Source: Diphasiastrum complanatum
Taxonomy: Eukaryota; Streptophyta; Lycopodiopsida; Lycopodiales; Lycopodiaceae
Assembly (NCBI GenBank): GCA_029204225.1
Contig: CM055106.1
Location: 24,064,221 to 24,128,220, forward strand
DNA: 64,000 nucleotides
Direction: 5' to 3'
Below are positions 45,941 to 57,599 of the stretch, piece after piece; position 1 is the first letter of the stretch, and every line of letters starts with the position of its first letter. The translations under genes and the position numbers were made by a program. The notes under the pieces were generated by a model. The model ran no database searches. It was not told where the DNA came from and worked only from the letters and a program-made list of their open reading frames with translations.

Positions 45941-46360
45941 TTTGAAAAAGACTGACATTTTTTGCGGCATTTTTGAAGAGGGAAGAGGAGTGGGTGATGG
46001 AATCAAGGGACGTACATGTTGCCTTTGTCCTCTCCCTTGTTTGCTGATCCTTGCTCACCCATTTTATCCTCCTTGCTCTTCTTATTCTCCTCACATTTGA
46101 GTGCCCCTCTTGCTTCTCTTGCTATTGCTCTTTGCTTTCTCCTCTTGCATTTTGCTTGGTCTTCTTGATCCTCTTGCACTTTTCTTGTTGCTCTTGCTCT
46201 TCCTCTTAGCTTACTTCTTGCAAAATCAAATGTGGGGAGGTCAAGAAAGAAAGAGAAAGTGGAGGATGGAGGTTTTTTGATTTGTTGGATGCAAGGTAAT
46301 CTCCTTTTTCACTCTCTCTTTCTCTAGCATCATAGTATCCGTCTCAATGTGATCTCAGTT
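45941..46360. other. unassigned CT-rich DNA
   Basis: CTCTTGCT/CTTCTTGC-type pyrimidine-rich sequence from about 46020 to 46230, then a short GAAAGAGAAAGTGGAGGATGG block. No gene is seen. Confidence 0.4.
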
Positions 46361-47220
46361 TGTTGGTATTGACACCACGTTTTCTATGCAAGCTTTCCTC
46401 TGAGGCGAAGGAGTCGGTGGATCCAATTTTTTGACAAGTAGGCATGTTGGAAAGACCGTCAGAATAGGTGGATCCTCAATATTTACTATTCCGAAGGCTA
46501 TTTTGATGACTACTCCAAAGGCACTTCCAGGTGAGGATACTGTAGTTGAGGTTGCTGTAGTTGAAGGTAGATCCATAGTTGAGGTTGTTGTAGATTCGGA
46601 GTTTCAGAGAGTCGGAATGCCTATCGAAATATATGGATCTGTTGGATTTGTCATATCAACGCCTATTCTGATGGCTGTTCCGATGCCAGATCCTGCCATT
46701 TTTTGGTGGATATGCTGGATTGAATATGGATGTTTGTTGTTTTTTTCTAAAATTAATTGTTACAATTGTTTTTTGTGATACTAAACTAAATAAACTACAA
46801 TACTATCATTATAACATTTCAAGCAGATCATCATAGCAGCTTCAGGTAGATCATAGCAAGTACTTTCAAGGTCAAAATGGAGTTCGGAATAAATCATGTT
46901 AGTTCTAGCAGTATACCAGTGTCTACTCTGACGTCTGTTCCGACCTCTGTTGAAATTTTTTTTTTTGATCTTTCAAACGACACATTTGTGAATGTCATGA
47001 TACATTTGTAAAGCTTGGGTGTTTTTTTTAGAAGACTATTCAATTGTGTTGACCAGTTCTATGCTTTCCCCATGAGTATTTGTTACATAGGTTCTTGATA
47101 TGAAATTGTTTTGCAGTTCTTTATGCCAATTCTTGGGCTCTAACATCATCCAAGCAGTTGACTAACACAACTACTAGCAGTTTTAGGTACCTGTGCAATA
47201 TTGTAGCAGTGTGTCTCCTA
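46361..47220. repeat. subterminal-type repeat array, TTCCGA motif
   Basis: Scattered TTCCGAAGG, TTCCGATG, GTTCCGACCTCTG and GAGTCGG motifs in both orientations. They resemble R1 units but are more diverged. An open frame (46431-46778) is probably a by-product of the repeats. Confidence 0.4.
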
Positions 47221-47815
47221 GTTTTGTTGTAGATCCACATTTTGTAGTGTAGAACTACATTCAGCGTTATTTTCATTAGGATTCATGAAAACATATCTGC
47301 ACATCCTAGAAGAAAATCTGTACATTTATTGATGAATCTGTTGATAACGGGTACATCTTTCAATTGGGGTGGAAATCAGTGGAGGTCGGAACAGACCTTG
47401 GAATATTTGGATTTGTTTAAGGCAGTATACTATTTGTTATTCCGAGGTCCATTTTGACCTCTGCTCATACATTTTTTACAACTCATAAATAGATTATATG
47501 CTAGATTGTTACCATCCCATGAATGGTAGATTATATACCTCTACTCATAAATGTTTATCTCCTATCTTTTGTTGTAGATGCACGTTTTGTAGTATAAGAA
47601 TACATTCAATTTTATTTTACATTATGATTTATGAAAATACATCTACACATTTTAGAAACAAATTTGTATATTTATTGATGGATTTGTTGATAATGGGTAA
47701 AAATTAGTGGAGGTCGGAACAGACCTTGAAATATCTGGTATTCAAGGCACTATACCATCTTTTATTCCGAGGTCCATTCCGACCTCTGCTCTTACATTCA
47801 AAAACAGATTTGATA
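47221..47815 (+). repeat. repeat R1, tandem copies 2 and 3
   Basis: Two head-to-tail units (about 47221-47559 and 47560-47815), each starting TTTTGTTGTAGAT and carrying GGAGGTCGGAACAGACCT and TTATTCCGAGGTCCATT. The junction CCTATCTTTTGTTGTAGATG at 47551-47570 is the uninterrupted version of the site into which copia E/F inserted. Confidence 0.75.
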
Positions 47816-48239
47816 AAAATTGGCAATTTGTGTCTGAACAATGCTAGATTATTACCACCTCAGCTATTATATCTAAGATCACAAAATTCCTGTCCTAGTT
47901 GATACATTTTGACTAAACACTACCACATTTTTTAGATTCTTTCACCACATTGAGGCCTTCATGTTGCCTTCTTGATTATGTTTGTCCTTGAAATGATGAC
48001 ACTTCTCCGCTGGTATTTTTATGAACATGCTGGGGAACCCCATTGTTGGCCTAAGAAAACAAATGATCTCCACTCTCAACAATTCGTGGTATACATAATT
48101 AATGTTTCAAGCTTACTAGTTTGTGCTACTCTGATTTGTAGGATCTTAATCTAGTCCTGTTATTTTAATTTACAAGATCATAGTTTATGTGTTGTGTATT
48201 GGTTATGTTTTCATGCTTAGAAATAGAGAGCGAGAGATT

Positions 48240-48241
<2 letters not shown>

Positions 48242-48312
<71 letters not shown>
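48242..48312. repeat. (GA)n microsatellite, 71 bp
   Basis: Pure GA, inside the first unit of the tandem duplication. Confidence 0.95.
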
Positions 48313-48314
<2 letters not shown>

Positions 48315-48640
48315 AAAAGCAACCAAGGAGGGAGCATGTGGTGACATTTTGGAATAAGATATAACTGTATAGTTCGGGAGTTTTGATTAGCACTCTAATG
48401 TGTTCTTTCTTTTTTTTTATCCTCGTGTGTGTTATGGTTTTAGGGTTTAGAGTGTGTGTGTGCGTGTGATGCCATTCGTTTATGTCTCATGATTACCAGT
48501 TCATGCTACCCTAATTCGCATAATCTTGATTTATGTTTCATGCTTACTAGTTTGTGCTACTCTGATTTGTAGGATCTTAACCTAGTCCTGATATGTTAAT
48601 TTGCAAGATCATAATTTATGTGTTGTGTATCGGTTATGTT

Positions 48641-48741
<101 letters not shown>

Positions 48742-49159
48742 ATGAAAGAGTTAAAGGTAACCAACACTCCCAATTCTAGAAAGGTGTGTAGCCCTTGTTT
48801 TCTTCCGATAAAGGCATGGTACAAATGTTTCTTGTTGGACGATAAGTTCCACGAGAAAGCCCAAATGCCGTAGAGAGGGAGCATGTGGTGACATTCTGGA
48901 ATAGAATTTAGCTGTATAGTTTAGGAGTTTTGATTAGCACTCTACTATGTTTTTTTTTTTTTCTATCCTCGTGTATGTTGAGATTATAGGGTTTAGATTG
49001 TGCGTGTGCGTGTGTAATGCCATTCGTTTATGTTTCATGATTACCAGTTCATGCTAGTCTAATTTGCAGAATCTTGATTTATGATTCATGCTTACTAGTT
49101 TGTGCTACTCTAATTTGTAGGATCGCAACCTAGTCCTGTTATTTTGATTCCGAGCTATT

Positions 49160-50270
<1,111 letters not shown>

Positions 50271-51005
50271 TGTCAAAAATGGTGAACTCCTACAACTTTG
50301 CTGCGACGCGAAACGAAGCGATATGAGGCGAAGGTCGAATGGCGAACAATTCGCGAAAGTCAACATACCTCAAAAACCCTAAAATATGAAGCAAAGCGAA
50401 ACTCGAAGATCAAATGATTCGAGAAATTCAAACATGCCTACAAAACCAGAAACACAGACACGACACGGAACGAAAAAAATGAAAGAAATTTGTTTGCGCC
50501 AAACTAGCAACTCAACGGACGTGGAGTCTTAATTTCACGCCAGTTGAAACGACTAACAATAACGGAGAGTAACTGATTAGTTGATTAGCATTAACTACTC
50601 TTGTAATTCTATGTTTAGCTATCTTGTAAACTCCACACAATGGAGATATAAAAACTATTTTTTTGGATCAAAATATACACAGACAATGTGTGTGAGTAGA
50701 GCAGAAAAGAAAAAGAATAGAAATGAAATAGTTGTGCATGAAAGTCTGCCAACGAGCAGAACACAACGAAAGAGCAGACGTCAGGCCGCCAACGAGCGAG
50801 ACACTGCCCATCTTGCTCTAAAAAATTAAACTGATAATATAGTTGATCTATTTCGTGCATCTCCTTGTCCTCTTCTGTCTTGATTGCTAGAATAAAATCT
50901 ATTCTGTGATCTGTAGTCGCGTGTCTAGGCTCCTGTGAGCTTCCGCGCAAGAAAATTCAAAGAAACAAATACGTTTGCGACACAGAAACAAACTTGTTCG
51001 CGACA
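50271..51005 (+). repeat. 5' LTR of copia F
   Basis: TGTCAAAAATGGTGAACTCC to GTTCGCGACA, 735 bp, followed at once by the primer site TGGTATCAAAGC (51006-51017). It shares both ends with the copia E 3' LTR. A possible TATA region (GGAGATATAAAAAC) is at 50642. Confidence 0.85.
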
Positions 51006-51067
51006 TGGTATCAAAGCAAGGTTATCAATACTGATATCTAAATAGTGATTTTCTAGACAACACAATA

Positions 51068-53560
51068 TGCCTACAACGATCCAGACAAGAGTAGCAATTA
51101 GTCTTGATGGTGCAAACTAAAGGATATGAAAATTCAAAATCAAAACACTTTTGAAGGGCGAAGGCATCTGGTCAGTGATCGAACTCTTAGAGGTACAGCC
51201 TCCAGAGGGAGACCCGAGGAGAGATGAATGGATCAGAAAGGATGAGTGTGCAATGACGATCATAGTTTCTTCCATTAATGAAGATCTACTCATACAGATT
51301 GAATACTACGAAAGTAGCCATGCAGGATGAGAAAGATTAAAATAGAAGTATGAAGAGAGGACTGTAGCTTCAGTGATGCACTTTCACAATCAGCTACAAT
51401 CCATATGATGGGATGACAACCAGTTAGACCAGCACGTTGAGAAGATCAAAACGATCTTCGCTCAACTTGCTGCATCATGACAGGAGCACCAAGTCCCAGC
51501 ATCACAATAGCTGATGTACTTCATGAAGTCTCTACCTACGTCCTATCAGCCATTGAGAATGCTCATACTGAGTCTACCAGATATGGCATTCGACAAAGCG
51601 ATTAGTCTTGTCACTGATGAGAGACTGATAAGAGAAGAAGGAGAAGGAAGCAGTGATCAAGAGAAGGCCCTCTTCACGAAAGGAAGAAGAAAAACAAGAA
51701 CAAACACAGATTCGACAAGACGAAGTCCTCGAATCAGCAATCTTCTTCATGTGATCACTATCACAAACCAGACCATCCAGCAATACCTTGCATGCACTAC
51801 AAGAAGAAGGGCACTCTGCATACGATTGCAAATTCAACCCAAAAAGAAAGAACAATGCTGAGAAAACAAATGTTGCAGAATCATCCAAGGATGCAGATAG
51901 AGGTGGCAACATCACACATCACCTGCAACAATAAAATCTTGATCGACTTCAGAGAACTCAAAATAATAGAGCAGTGATTCTAGGTGATGGGAGTAGACAC
52001 GATGTCAAAGGCATCGGAACTCTACAGTTGCGAACACTGTCAGGTCAAGCAGAGCTCCCAGGAGCACTCTAAGTGCCTTCACTGAGAAAAGATCTACTAT
52101 TAGTCTCCAAGATGGCAGATCTTGAATTTTAGTTTTGTTCGATGGCAATACATGCAACATGATCGAGAAAGATACAAACAAATTGTTGATGGTTGGATGT
52201 AGAGAAGAAAATCTCTACCAAGCCAAGATAATCAGCAACTTCGATAGCATATTAAATGCATCAGAGAATGAGGATCAGCTCTGGCATAGGAGAATGTATC
52301 ATCTAAACATGAGGAGCCTGTATGACATGTGTAAGAAATACATAGTCACATGTCTAAAGATATCAAGACCCGATATTGAGTTCTGCGAAGCCTATCAGAA
52401 AGGCAAACAACATCAGAATTCATTCACACATGAGGGAAGAAGAGCCAAAGAAGTTTTCTTGAACTCGTCCACTCAGATGTCTGTGGACTGATGAAAATGG
52501 ATTCGCTCTTAGGATCGAGGTATTTTCTAACGTTCATAGATGACTACAGCCGGATGACTACGGTTTACGACCTAAAAAAGAAATCTGAAGTGTTTGATAC
52601 CTTCAAGAAGTTTGTGGCATTTGCAGAGCGACACACCTCAAAGAAGATTCAGATCATCAGATCTGACAATGGAGGTGAGTACAAGAGCAAGGAATTTTCA
52701 AAATTCTACCAAGAACAAGGAATCGAACATCAGTTCACACCTGCGTACACACCAGAATATAATGGTGTCGTGGAAAGAAGAAATAGGACGCTAGTCGAAG
52801 GAGCCAGATGCATAATGACACAAGCTCAATTGCCAAGTCAATTCTGGGTTGAGGCAATAGCTGCCGAAATGGACCCAGAAGTTCAACAAGACAAAGAAGA
52901 CCTCCAGACCGTTACGTTGACAATCTTCAGTGGAGCAAAGACATGCAATTCAAGTATTGCAGTTTCACTGAAGAGCCAACAACATATCAAGAAGTTGTCC
53001 AGAGTCCAGAGGGAGAACTCTGGAAGTAGGCAATGTCAGAGAAGATCGAGTCGATGAGGCGAAACAAGGCATCGACACTAGAGCCACTGCTAAAAAACAA
53101 AACGATCGTCCACTACAAGTGGGTATACTAGAAGAAAATGAAATCAGATGGCACCGTTGGCCGTTACAAGGCAAGGCTTGTCTGGAAGGGCTACACACAA
53201 AGATATGGTGTTGATTATTTCGACACATATTCGCCAATGGTCAAGATGACAAGCATACGACTACTCCTTGCATACGCCACACAACACAATCTAGAAATTC
53301 ACCAGATTGATGTGAAGACAATCTTTTACCACGGAGATCTAGAGGAAGAAATCTTCATGAAGCAGTTTGAAGGATTTGAAGACCCCAACAATCGACAATA
53401 TGTCTGTCGGTTGCAGAGATGCATTTATGGTCTAAAACAGGCATCACGAGCTTGGTACAAGAAGATAGTCTTCTTAAGTCCTCTAGACTTCAATCCTACA
53501 CAACAGGACTATAATGTCTACATATAAAGAGTAGGAAAAGATATTGACTACACCGAAATA
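51068..53560 (+). pseudogene. copia F gag, protease remnant, integrase, RT N-terminus
   Basis: Gag with UBN2-like LPTSYQPLRMLILSLPD near 51530 and a broken zinc-knuckle region near 51790. GAG_pre-integrase at 52260-52390 (LWHRRMYHLNMRSL). Integrase at 52500-52870 (FLTFIDDYSRMTTVYDLKKK, IRSDNGGEYKSKEFSKFY, TPAYTPEYNGVVERRNRTLV): its DDE residues D, D and E appear present. RT from 53138 (GRYKARLVWKGYTQRYGVDY, IYGLKQASRAWYKKI). It ends at YNVYI, before the YVDD box, and turns into unrelated DNA at about 53560. The sequence between integrase and RT is deleted at about 52865. Frame breaks occur at 51950-52135, 52490 and 53057-53138. Confidence 0.85.
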
Positions 53561-53646
53561 CCATCAAAGTGATCGTTGACATGCATGTGAAATCTCACCA
53601 TTGTTGGGGCCTTATCTAAGGGAGTGCCGCCATTATTATCAAGGTT

Positions 53647-53731
53647 ATCCAAAGGGGTTGGCCTAGTTGGTTAGCTTGGCATCCAAAGTTTCTTTGGTCC
53701 CAAGTTCGAGCCTCCCTTGGAAACCAAGAAG
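53647..53731 (+). mobile_element. short tRNA-derived SINE with 16-bp target duplication
   Basis: The 85-bp body has an RNA polymerase III A box (TGGCCTAGTTGG at 53659) and B box (AGTTCGAGCCTC at 53703). It is flanked by perfect direct repeats CATTATTATCAAGGTT at 53631-53646 and 53732-53747. It inserted in the DNA between the end of copia F and the Smr gene. The body is short for a plant SINE and has no A-tail, so it may be a 5'-only copy. Confidence 0.75.
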
Positions 53732-53861
53732 CATTATTATCAAGGTTGTGAAATATGATTATTATATATGGGTTTATAATTTCAAGTGTATTTAATGTTT
53801 TTCTAAATTAAATTAAATTGATCCACCCACATATTTTTCCTAGTCAAAAATTAGATTAAAT

Positions 53862-54230
53862 ATGCACATGGCAATTACTAGACTGGATCTGGATGCTTCA
53901 TTTCTTGCCCAGTTGCTTGCATTGCTCCAGTTTTTGATGTCATTTCGGAGCAGCGAGCTTTTCTTCATTTGGCTGCAAGCATCATCATCATCATATAATA
54001 TGTACGCATTTTGTCCTCCAGCTTGAGTTGATTCTGGTCCTCCTCCTCTGTTGGACCTCAAAATTATATTGATTTCTAAGATCCTGGGCTGCGCTAGCAA
54101 GCAACATCAGGTACCAGTTTTCTTCTTTTTGTCATACTTTTCAAGCTAATGGAGATCATCACGCTTTTGATCCTTATTATCTCTGATTCACTTCAGCAGA
54201 TCACGCTTCTATATATAATTGCCCCGTGGA
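53862..54230 (+). promoter_or_regulatory. Smr gene upstream region with TATA box
   Basis: TATATATAA at 54210-54218 is in good TATA-box context, 570 bp before the start codon and about 150 bp before a leader-intron donor. The whole segment exists in an inverted second copy at 8056-8734, so its sequence has been duplicated together with the leader. Transcription would be expected to start near 54240-54250. Confidence 0.55.
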
Positions 54231-54234
54231 ATGA

Positions 54235-54456
54235 ATGAAAGTACTTTCACCGGTACATGCATGCAAGCAGCTGCTGCATGCTCACGCGGATGCAGCGCTA
54301 GCAATATTATTGATCGACTCTCTGATCAGTACTTTATCGACTCCAGTACAGGCTGCTGCTGATCAGGTATATATAGCGTCTCATCTTCTGTCAGAGCTTC
54401 CGTTTCAGACAATTGTGAAACTTGAGCCATTTTATCAAAATTGTCGAATATCCTGA
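54235..54456 (+). other. leader open frame (73 codons) shared by both promoter copies
   Basis: MKVLSPVHACKQLLHAHADA... is open at 54235 and, in the second copy, at 8380-8168, with about four differing residues, all amino-acid changing. It crosses the predicted donor at 54366, so it would be cut by splicing. It is probably a chance open frame in young duplicated DNA, though an upstream ORF acting on translation is possible if the true start lies before 54235. Confidence 0.35.
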
Positions 54457-54751
54457 TTATATAGGATGAATAATATTGGGTCTTCAAATTACAATTTCGA
54501 GGTTTTGGTTGTAGCCATTACGTTAACCATTGTCTGTGTTCTCATACGATGCGGATTGAGGGTTTTTTTTATCATTTCTAGTATATTCTCGCCTCTTCCT
54601 TAATTACTTCCCCATGATCATATGAATCTACCAGCTTGATCAGGTCAGTCATAATTAGCAGAACCTGCATCTCAGTGTCACTTTATCCTTAACTTTAAGC
54701 TGTACCCAGACTTGAAATATTGATATCCCAATTGCTTTTGTTCTTATGCAG
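54367..54751 (+). other. predicted leader intron of the Smr gene
   Basis: Donor CAG/GTATAT at 54366/54367. Acceptor TTTTGTTCTTATGCAG at 54751, with a pyrimidine-rich run before it. Splicing would bring the cap-proximal exon to within 29 bases of the ATG at 54781. Confidence 0.5.
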
Positions 54752-54780
54752 CGTCCCTAAGGCTTTGCTTACAGCTGACC

Positions 54781-55509
54781 ATGGCAGCGGCAGTCATCCA
54801 TCGGCCAATGGCCGCTTTGAATCCCAATGCTAAAGAATTTATTCCTTTAGCTAAATATGTTTCATCTGAGCATCAAACGATCATTAATGATCTGCAACTA
54901 AGCCTGCTCGCTGCTGAATTTCCCAAGTTTGCAGTGAAAAGTATGGCGGAGGTGCTTTACGCCAATGATGGCGATCTCATGCCTACAAGACACATGCTCA
55001 AAGAGGAAGAAGCCATTCCTTGGCTTCAAACGGGTGACGCTGTTGCAAGCTTATATGCGGACATGCGAAACGAAGCCGAAGATCATGCTCTTGCTCGCGA
55101 TGCTTATTTTGAGCAGGCAAGGCAAGCCAATGATGTAGGCAACAAAGTACTTGCACACCAACTAATTGCGAAAGGCAGTTGGCACAATGAGCAAATGAAA
55201 GATGCTCACACTAAAGCTGCAGAGGCCATCTTTCAACAAAGAAACCCGCCTGCATCTAGGCAAAGGCATCCAACACTACTGGATTTGCACGTGAATGAAG
55301 CCATTTTGATAGTGAAGCGTGAGCTTGCGGCACTGAAAACTAAATATTCAAAATCAAAACGGAAGCAAATTTTCCTTTGTGTTGGAACTGGACATCATTC
55401 TCGAACCGGACATGCTAGATTGCCATCGGCAATTGCAAGATACTTACTTGAAGAAGAGCATCTCTACTTTACGGAAGCTCGACCAGGTATGTTGCGGATT
55501 ATTTTATGA
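54781..55509 (+). CDS. PAM2-CUE-DUF1771-Smr protein (CID5/6/7-like), compact
   Basis: 242 codons without intron, starting in a strong context (ACCATGGC). Domains in order: a PAM2 motif (ALNPNAKEFIPLA, residues 11-23), which in plant CID proteins binds the MLLE domain of poly(A)-binding protein; a CUE-like ubiquitin-binding helix bundle (AEFPKFAVKSMAEVLYANDG, about 45-70); DUF1771 (LYADMRNEAEDHALARDAYF to HTKAAEAIFQQRN, about 91-155); and an Smr nuclease domain (about 163-242) with TLLDLH, the loop FLCVGTGHH and the end FTEARPGMLRIIL. Arabidopsis CID7-type proteins read LHGLHVSEAI at the first motif; here it is LHVNEAI, a three-residue loss that removes the Gly of LDxHG, and a few residues are also missing after GTGHH. 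The frame is otherwise intact, so the gene may be expressed, but RNA cleavage by the Smr domain is uncertain. It is shorter than CID7-like proteins known to me. Together with the lack of coding introns this could mean a retrocopy. It likely acts in the cytoplasm on mRNA. Confidence 0.85.
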   Translation: MAAAVIHRPMAALNPNAKEFIPLAKYVSSEHQTIINDLQLSLLAAEFPKFAVKSMAEVLYANDGDLMPTRHMLKEEEAIPWLQTGDAVASLYADMRNEAEDHALARDAYFEQARQANDVGNKVLAHQLIAKGSWHNEQMKDAHTKAAEAIFQQRNPPASRQRHPTLLDLHVNEAILIVKRELAALKTKYSKSKRKQIFLCVGTGHHSRTGHARLPSAIARYLLEEEHLYFTEARPGMLRIIL

Positions 55510-55647
55510 AACCCCGAAATCGATTTGGCTTTCTTTGAAAGCTCATCAGCATTTGTACACTCACATTGAATACTTCCATATATTTCACCCACAAACATGT
55601 TTGACAGAGTTTAAAACACAATCCTCTCAAAAAATGAATTACATAAG

Positions 55648-55756
55648 TTGCCAAACTACATAACTCGGCGACAAACAAGGAATGCTTGAATAAATATTGA
55701 AGAGGCTCACTTACAACAACTTTACAAGTACTTCATTGAACTCATACATGCAATGG
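55648..55756. repeat. duplicated segment Y, copy 2
   Basis: Matches 29250-29358. It lies 3' of the Smr gene and upstream of segment X copy 2, the reverse order to copy 1. Confidence 0.75.
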
Positions 55757-55822
55757 AAAAATGAAGCACTTCCTCTCCATCACAAATTACTTGCTATATG
55801 TCACTCAAACAAAGAAAATTTT

Positions 55823-55824
<2 letters not shown>

Positions 55825-55877
<53 letters not shown>
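55825..55877. repeat. (GA)n microsatellite, 53 bp
   Basis: Pure GA placed exactly at the left border of segment X copy 2. The first copy of X at 28536 has no such tract. Confidence 0.95.
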
Positions 55878-55879
<2 letters not shown>

Positions 55880-56583
55880 CTTCTATTTTTAAAATATTTT
55901 AGTCGTTCCCAAAATTGCTTTTCGATATCAAACAAACTCGTCACAAAAGTGACAACCAACTCTATTTTTAGGATGTAATGAAGCATTCAAATCCTTTTTA
56001 CCACTCTACTTTTGACGTGTTCCTTTTTCCTGCAACTAGAGATTGCTCTACTCCTACACTTTAGGTATTGTTCATCCAATCTTTGTTCTCCTATATTTTT
56101 TTTCCGAAGTTCTTCCAAACTAGGTTGTCTTTCATGTACTGAGAGGTCAATATGAGATTTCTTATGGAGCTTATATATATATTGTTCAATATAAGGTCAA
56201 AACCAAAAATGGATTTACCAATTACTTCCCAGTGATATCCACTATGCTTTGTATTCAATGTCATAAAGCTCACGCTTAAAGTATGAAGCTTGTTTATGAT
56301 GTACCATTGCATATCTAGTTGCTTCGTATATCTCAAACTTCTAATCATGTTATTTCTTTTTCAATCAATGTGGTCTCTTACTTTTACGTCTCATGTACAT
56401 TGCCACTCCATACAATCACTTACATCCACCCACTTGTCCTTCTCTATCAGAACATTTAGCATCTCAAAATTTCATCTAGTCTAATGATCTCATTGAAAAC
56501 ATATTCAATTAACTTTCCATCATTAATCTATATCATGCTACCTACTATAACTCCAAGAAAAAGTATTTTTTCATAATTTTATG
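55876..56583. repeat. duplicated segment X, copy 2
   Basis: Direct copy of 28536-29247. Minus-strand frames such as ELVVTFVTSLFDIEKQFWER (55960-55900) and NTKHSGYHWEVIGKSIFGF (56250-56195) suggest a former coding region of unknown type, now broken in both copies. Confidence 0.7.
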
Positions 56584-56738
56584 TTTGCCTAAAAAGAAAA
56601 GCTTGCAAAAGTAAGCAACTAGATACAAACCTCAAAATTGGCACTGTATGACCTTGCCTCCAATTATAGTGTACTACTTAAATGTCGTAAAACGGTGGGG
56701 CGCGTGAGCCGCATTTGAAGCTCGAGGATTGAGCGCGG

Positions 56739-57577
56739 TGTGTAGGAACGAAAACACAACAATTAGCAGCAGAAATATTCACGTAGAGCAGTATTGAGAC
56801 AAAATTGCACTTTGATTAATATCAATAGTGAGTACAATAGCTTGAAGTAATAACTTCAGCTTGTTGAGCGTGATAACGTTGGGTACAAAAAAATGCTGAT
56901 TAAAAGAAGAAATTCAATTAACTCGATTAACACTTACATAGCTTGATTCAGCTAGTATATATATTTACAAGTGTTGAGAGAGAAAAATCTTATGTCTTAA
57001 CTGCCATTTACTCCAATTTTTGCACTTGTACAAAAGTTGGTAACCGCCCTTAGGATATTTTCTCCACCTGTTTTAGGGTTGATGATAAGTTGGCGATGTC
57101 GGTCTGCCAATGCAGCAAAAACTCAAAAAACTTGAAAAATCCAAAAGTGCCCTTTAGATTGCAGGTATGCAAATCCTGAAGGTGCCCTTAGACTTAAGGT
57201 GTGCAAATCCCTAGGGTGCCTGTAGAATGTAGGCAGCAAAGAAGGCGAAAAAAGATGAAAAAGGTGAAAAAGGCGAAGGTGCCTTAGATTAAAGGCATCA
57301 AAAAACAAAGGTGCCTTTAAAATTGCGCAAAAGACAAAGGTGCTTTTAAATGACAAAAAGGCGAAAATGAGAAGGTGCTTTAAAATGATTTCTAAGGCAT
57401 TTTGGCCACTTAGCCATTGTGTTGCTTTTTTTGCAAAGTTGTGAAAAAGGCGAAAAAGGAGGTGTCTTAAAAATGATTTCTAAGGCATTTGGCCACTTGG
57501 CCATTGTCTTGCTTTTTTCGCGAAGTTGTGAAATAGGAGAAAAAGGAGAAGGTGCCTTAAAAAATGTTTAAGGCACA
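56739..57577 (-). repeat. probable 3' LTR of copia G with tandem duplication
   Basis: TGTGTAGGAACGAAAAC to TTTAAGGCACA, 839 bp, TG...CA ends, lying just beyond the end of the copia G RNase H frame. It contains two tandem ~88-bp units (about 57374-57460 and 57461-57548), each with AATGATTTCTAAGGCATTT and GGCCATTGT, and many AAGGTGCCTT variants. The second LTR lies outside the window. Confidence 0.55.
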
Positions 57578-57599
57578 AGAAACCTCAAAGGGGATCTTG

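Noticed and set aside
46431-46778. 115-codon open frame as a gene
   Set aside because: Composition (repeated VEV/VVEVV) follows from the TTCCGA/GTTGAGG repeats. No domain and no conserved start.
53659-53714. A and B boxes as a tRNA gene
   Set aside because: No cloverleaf or acceptor stem, and flanked by a target duplication, so it is a SINE-like insertion.
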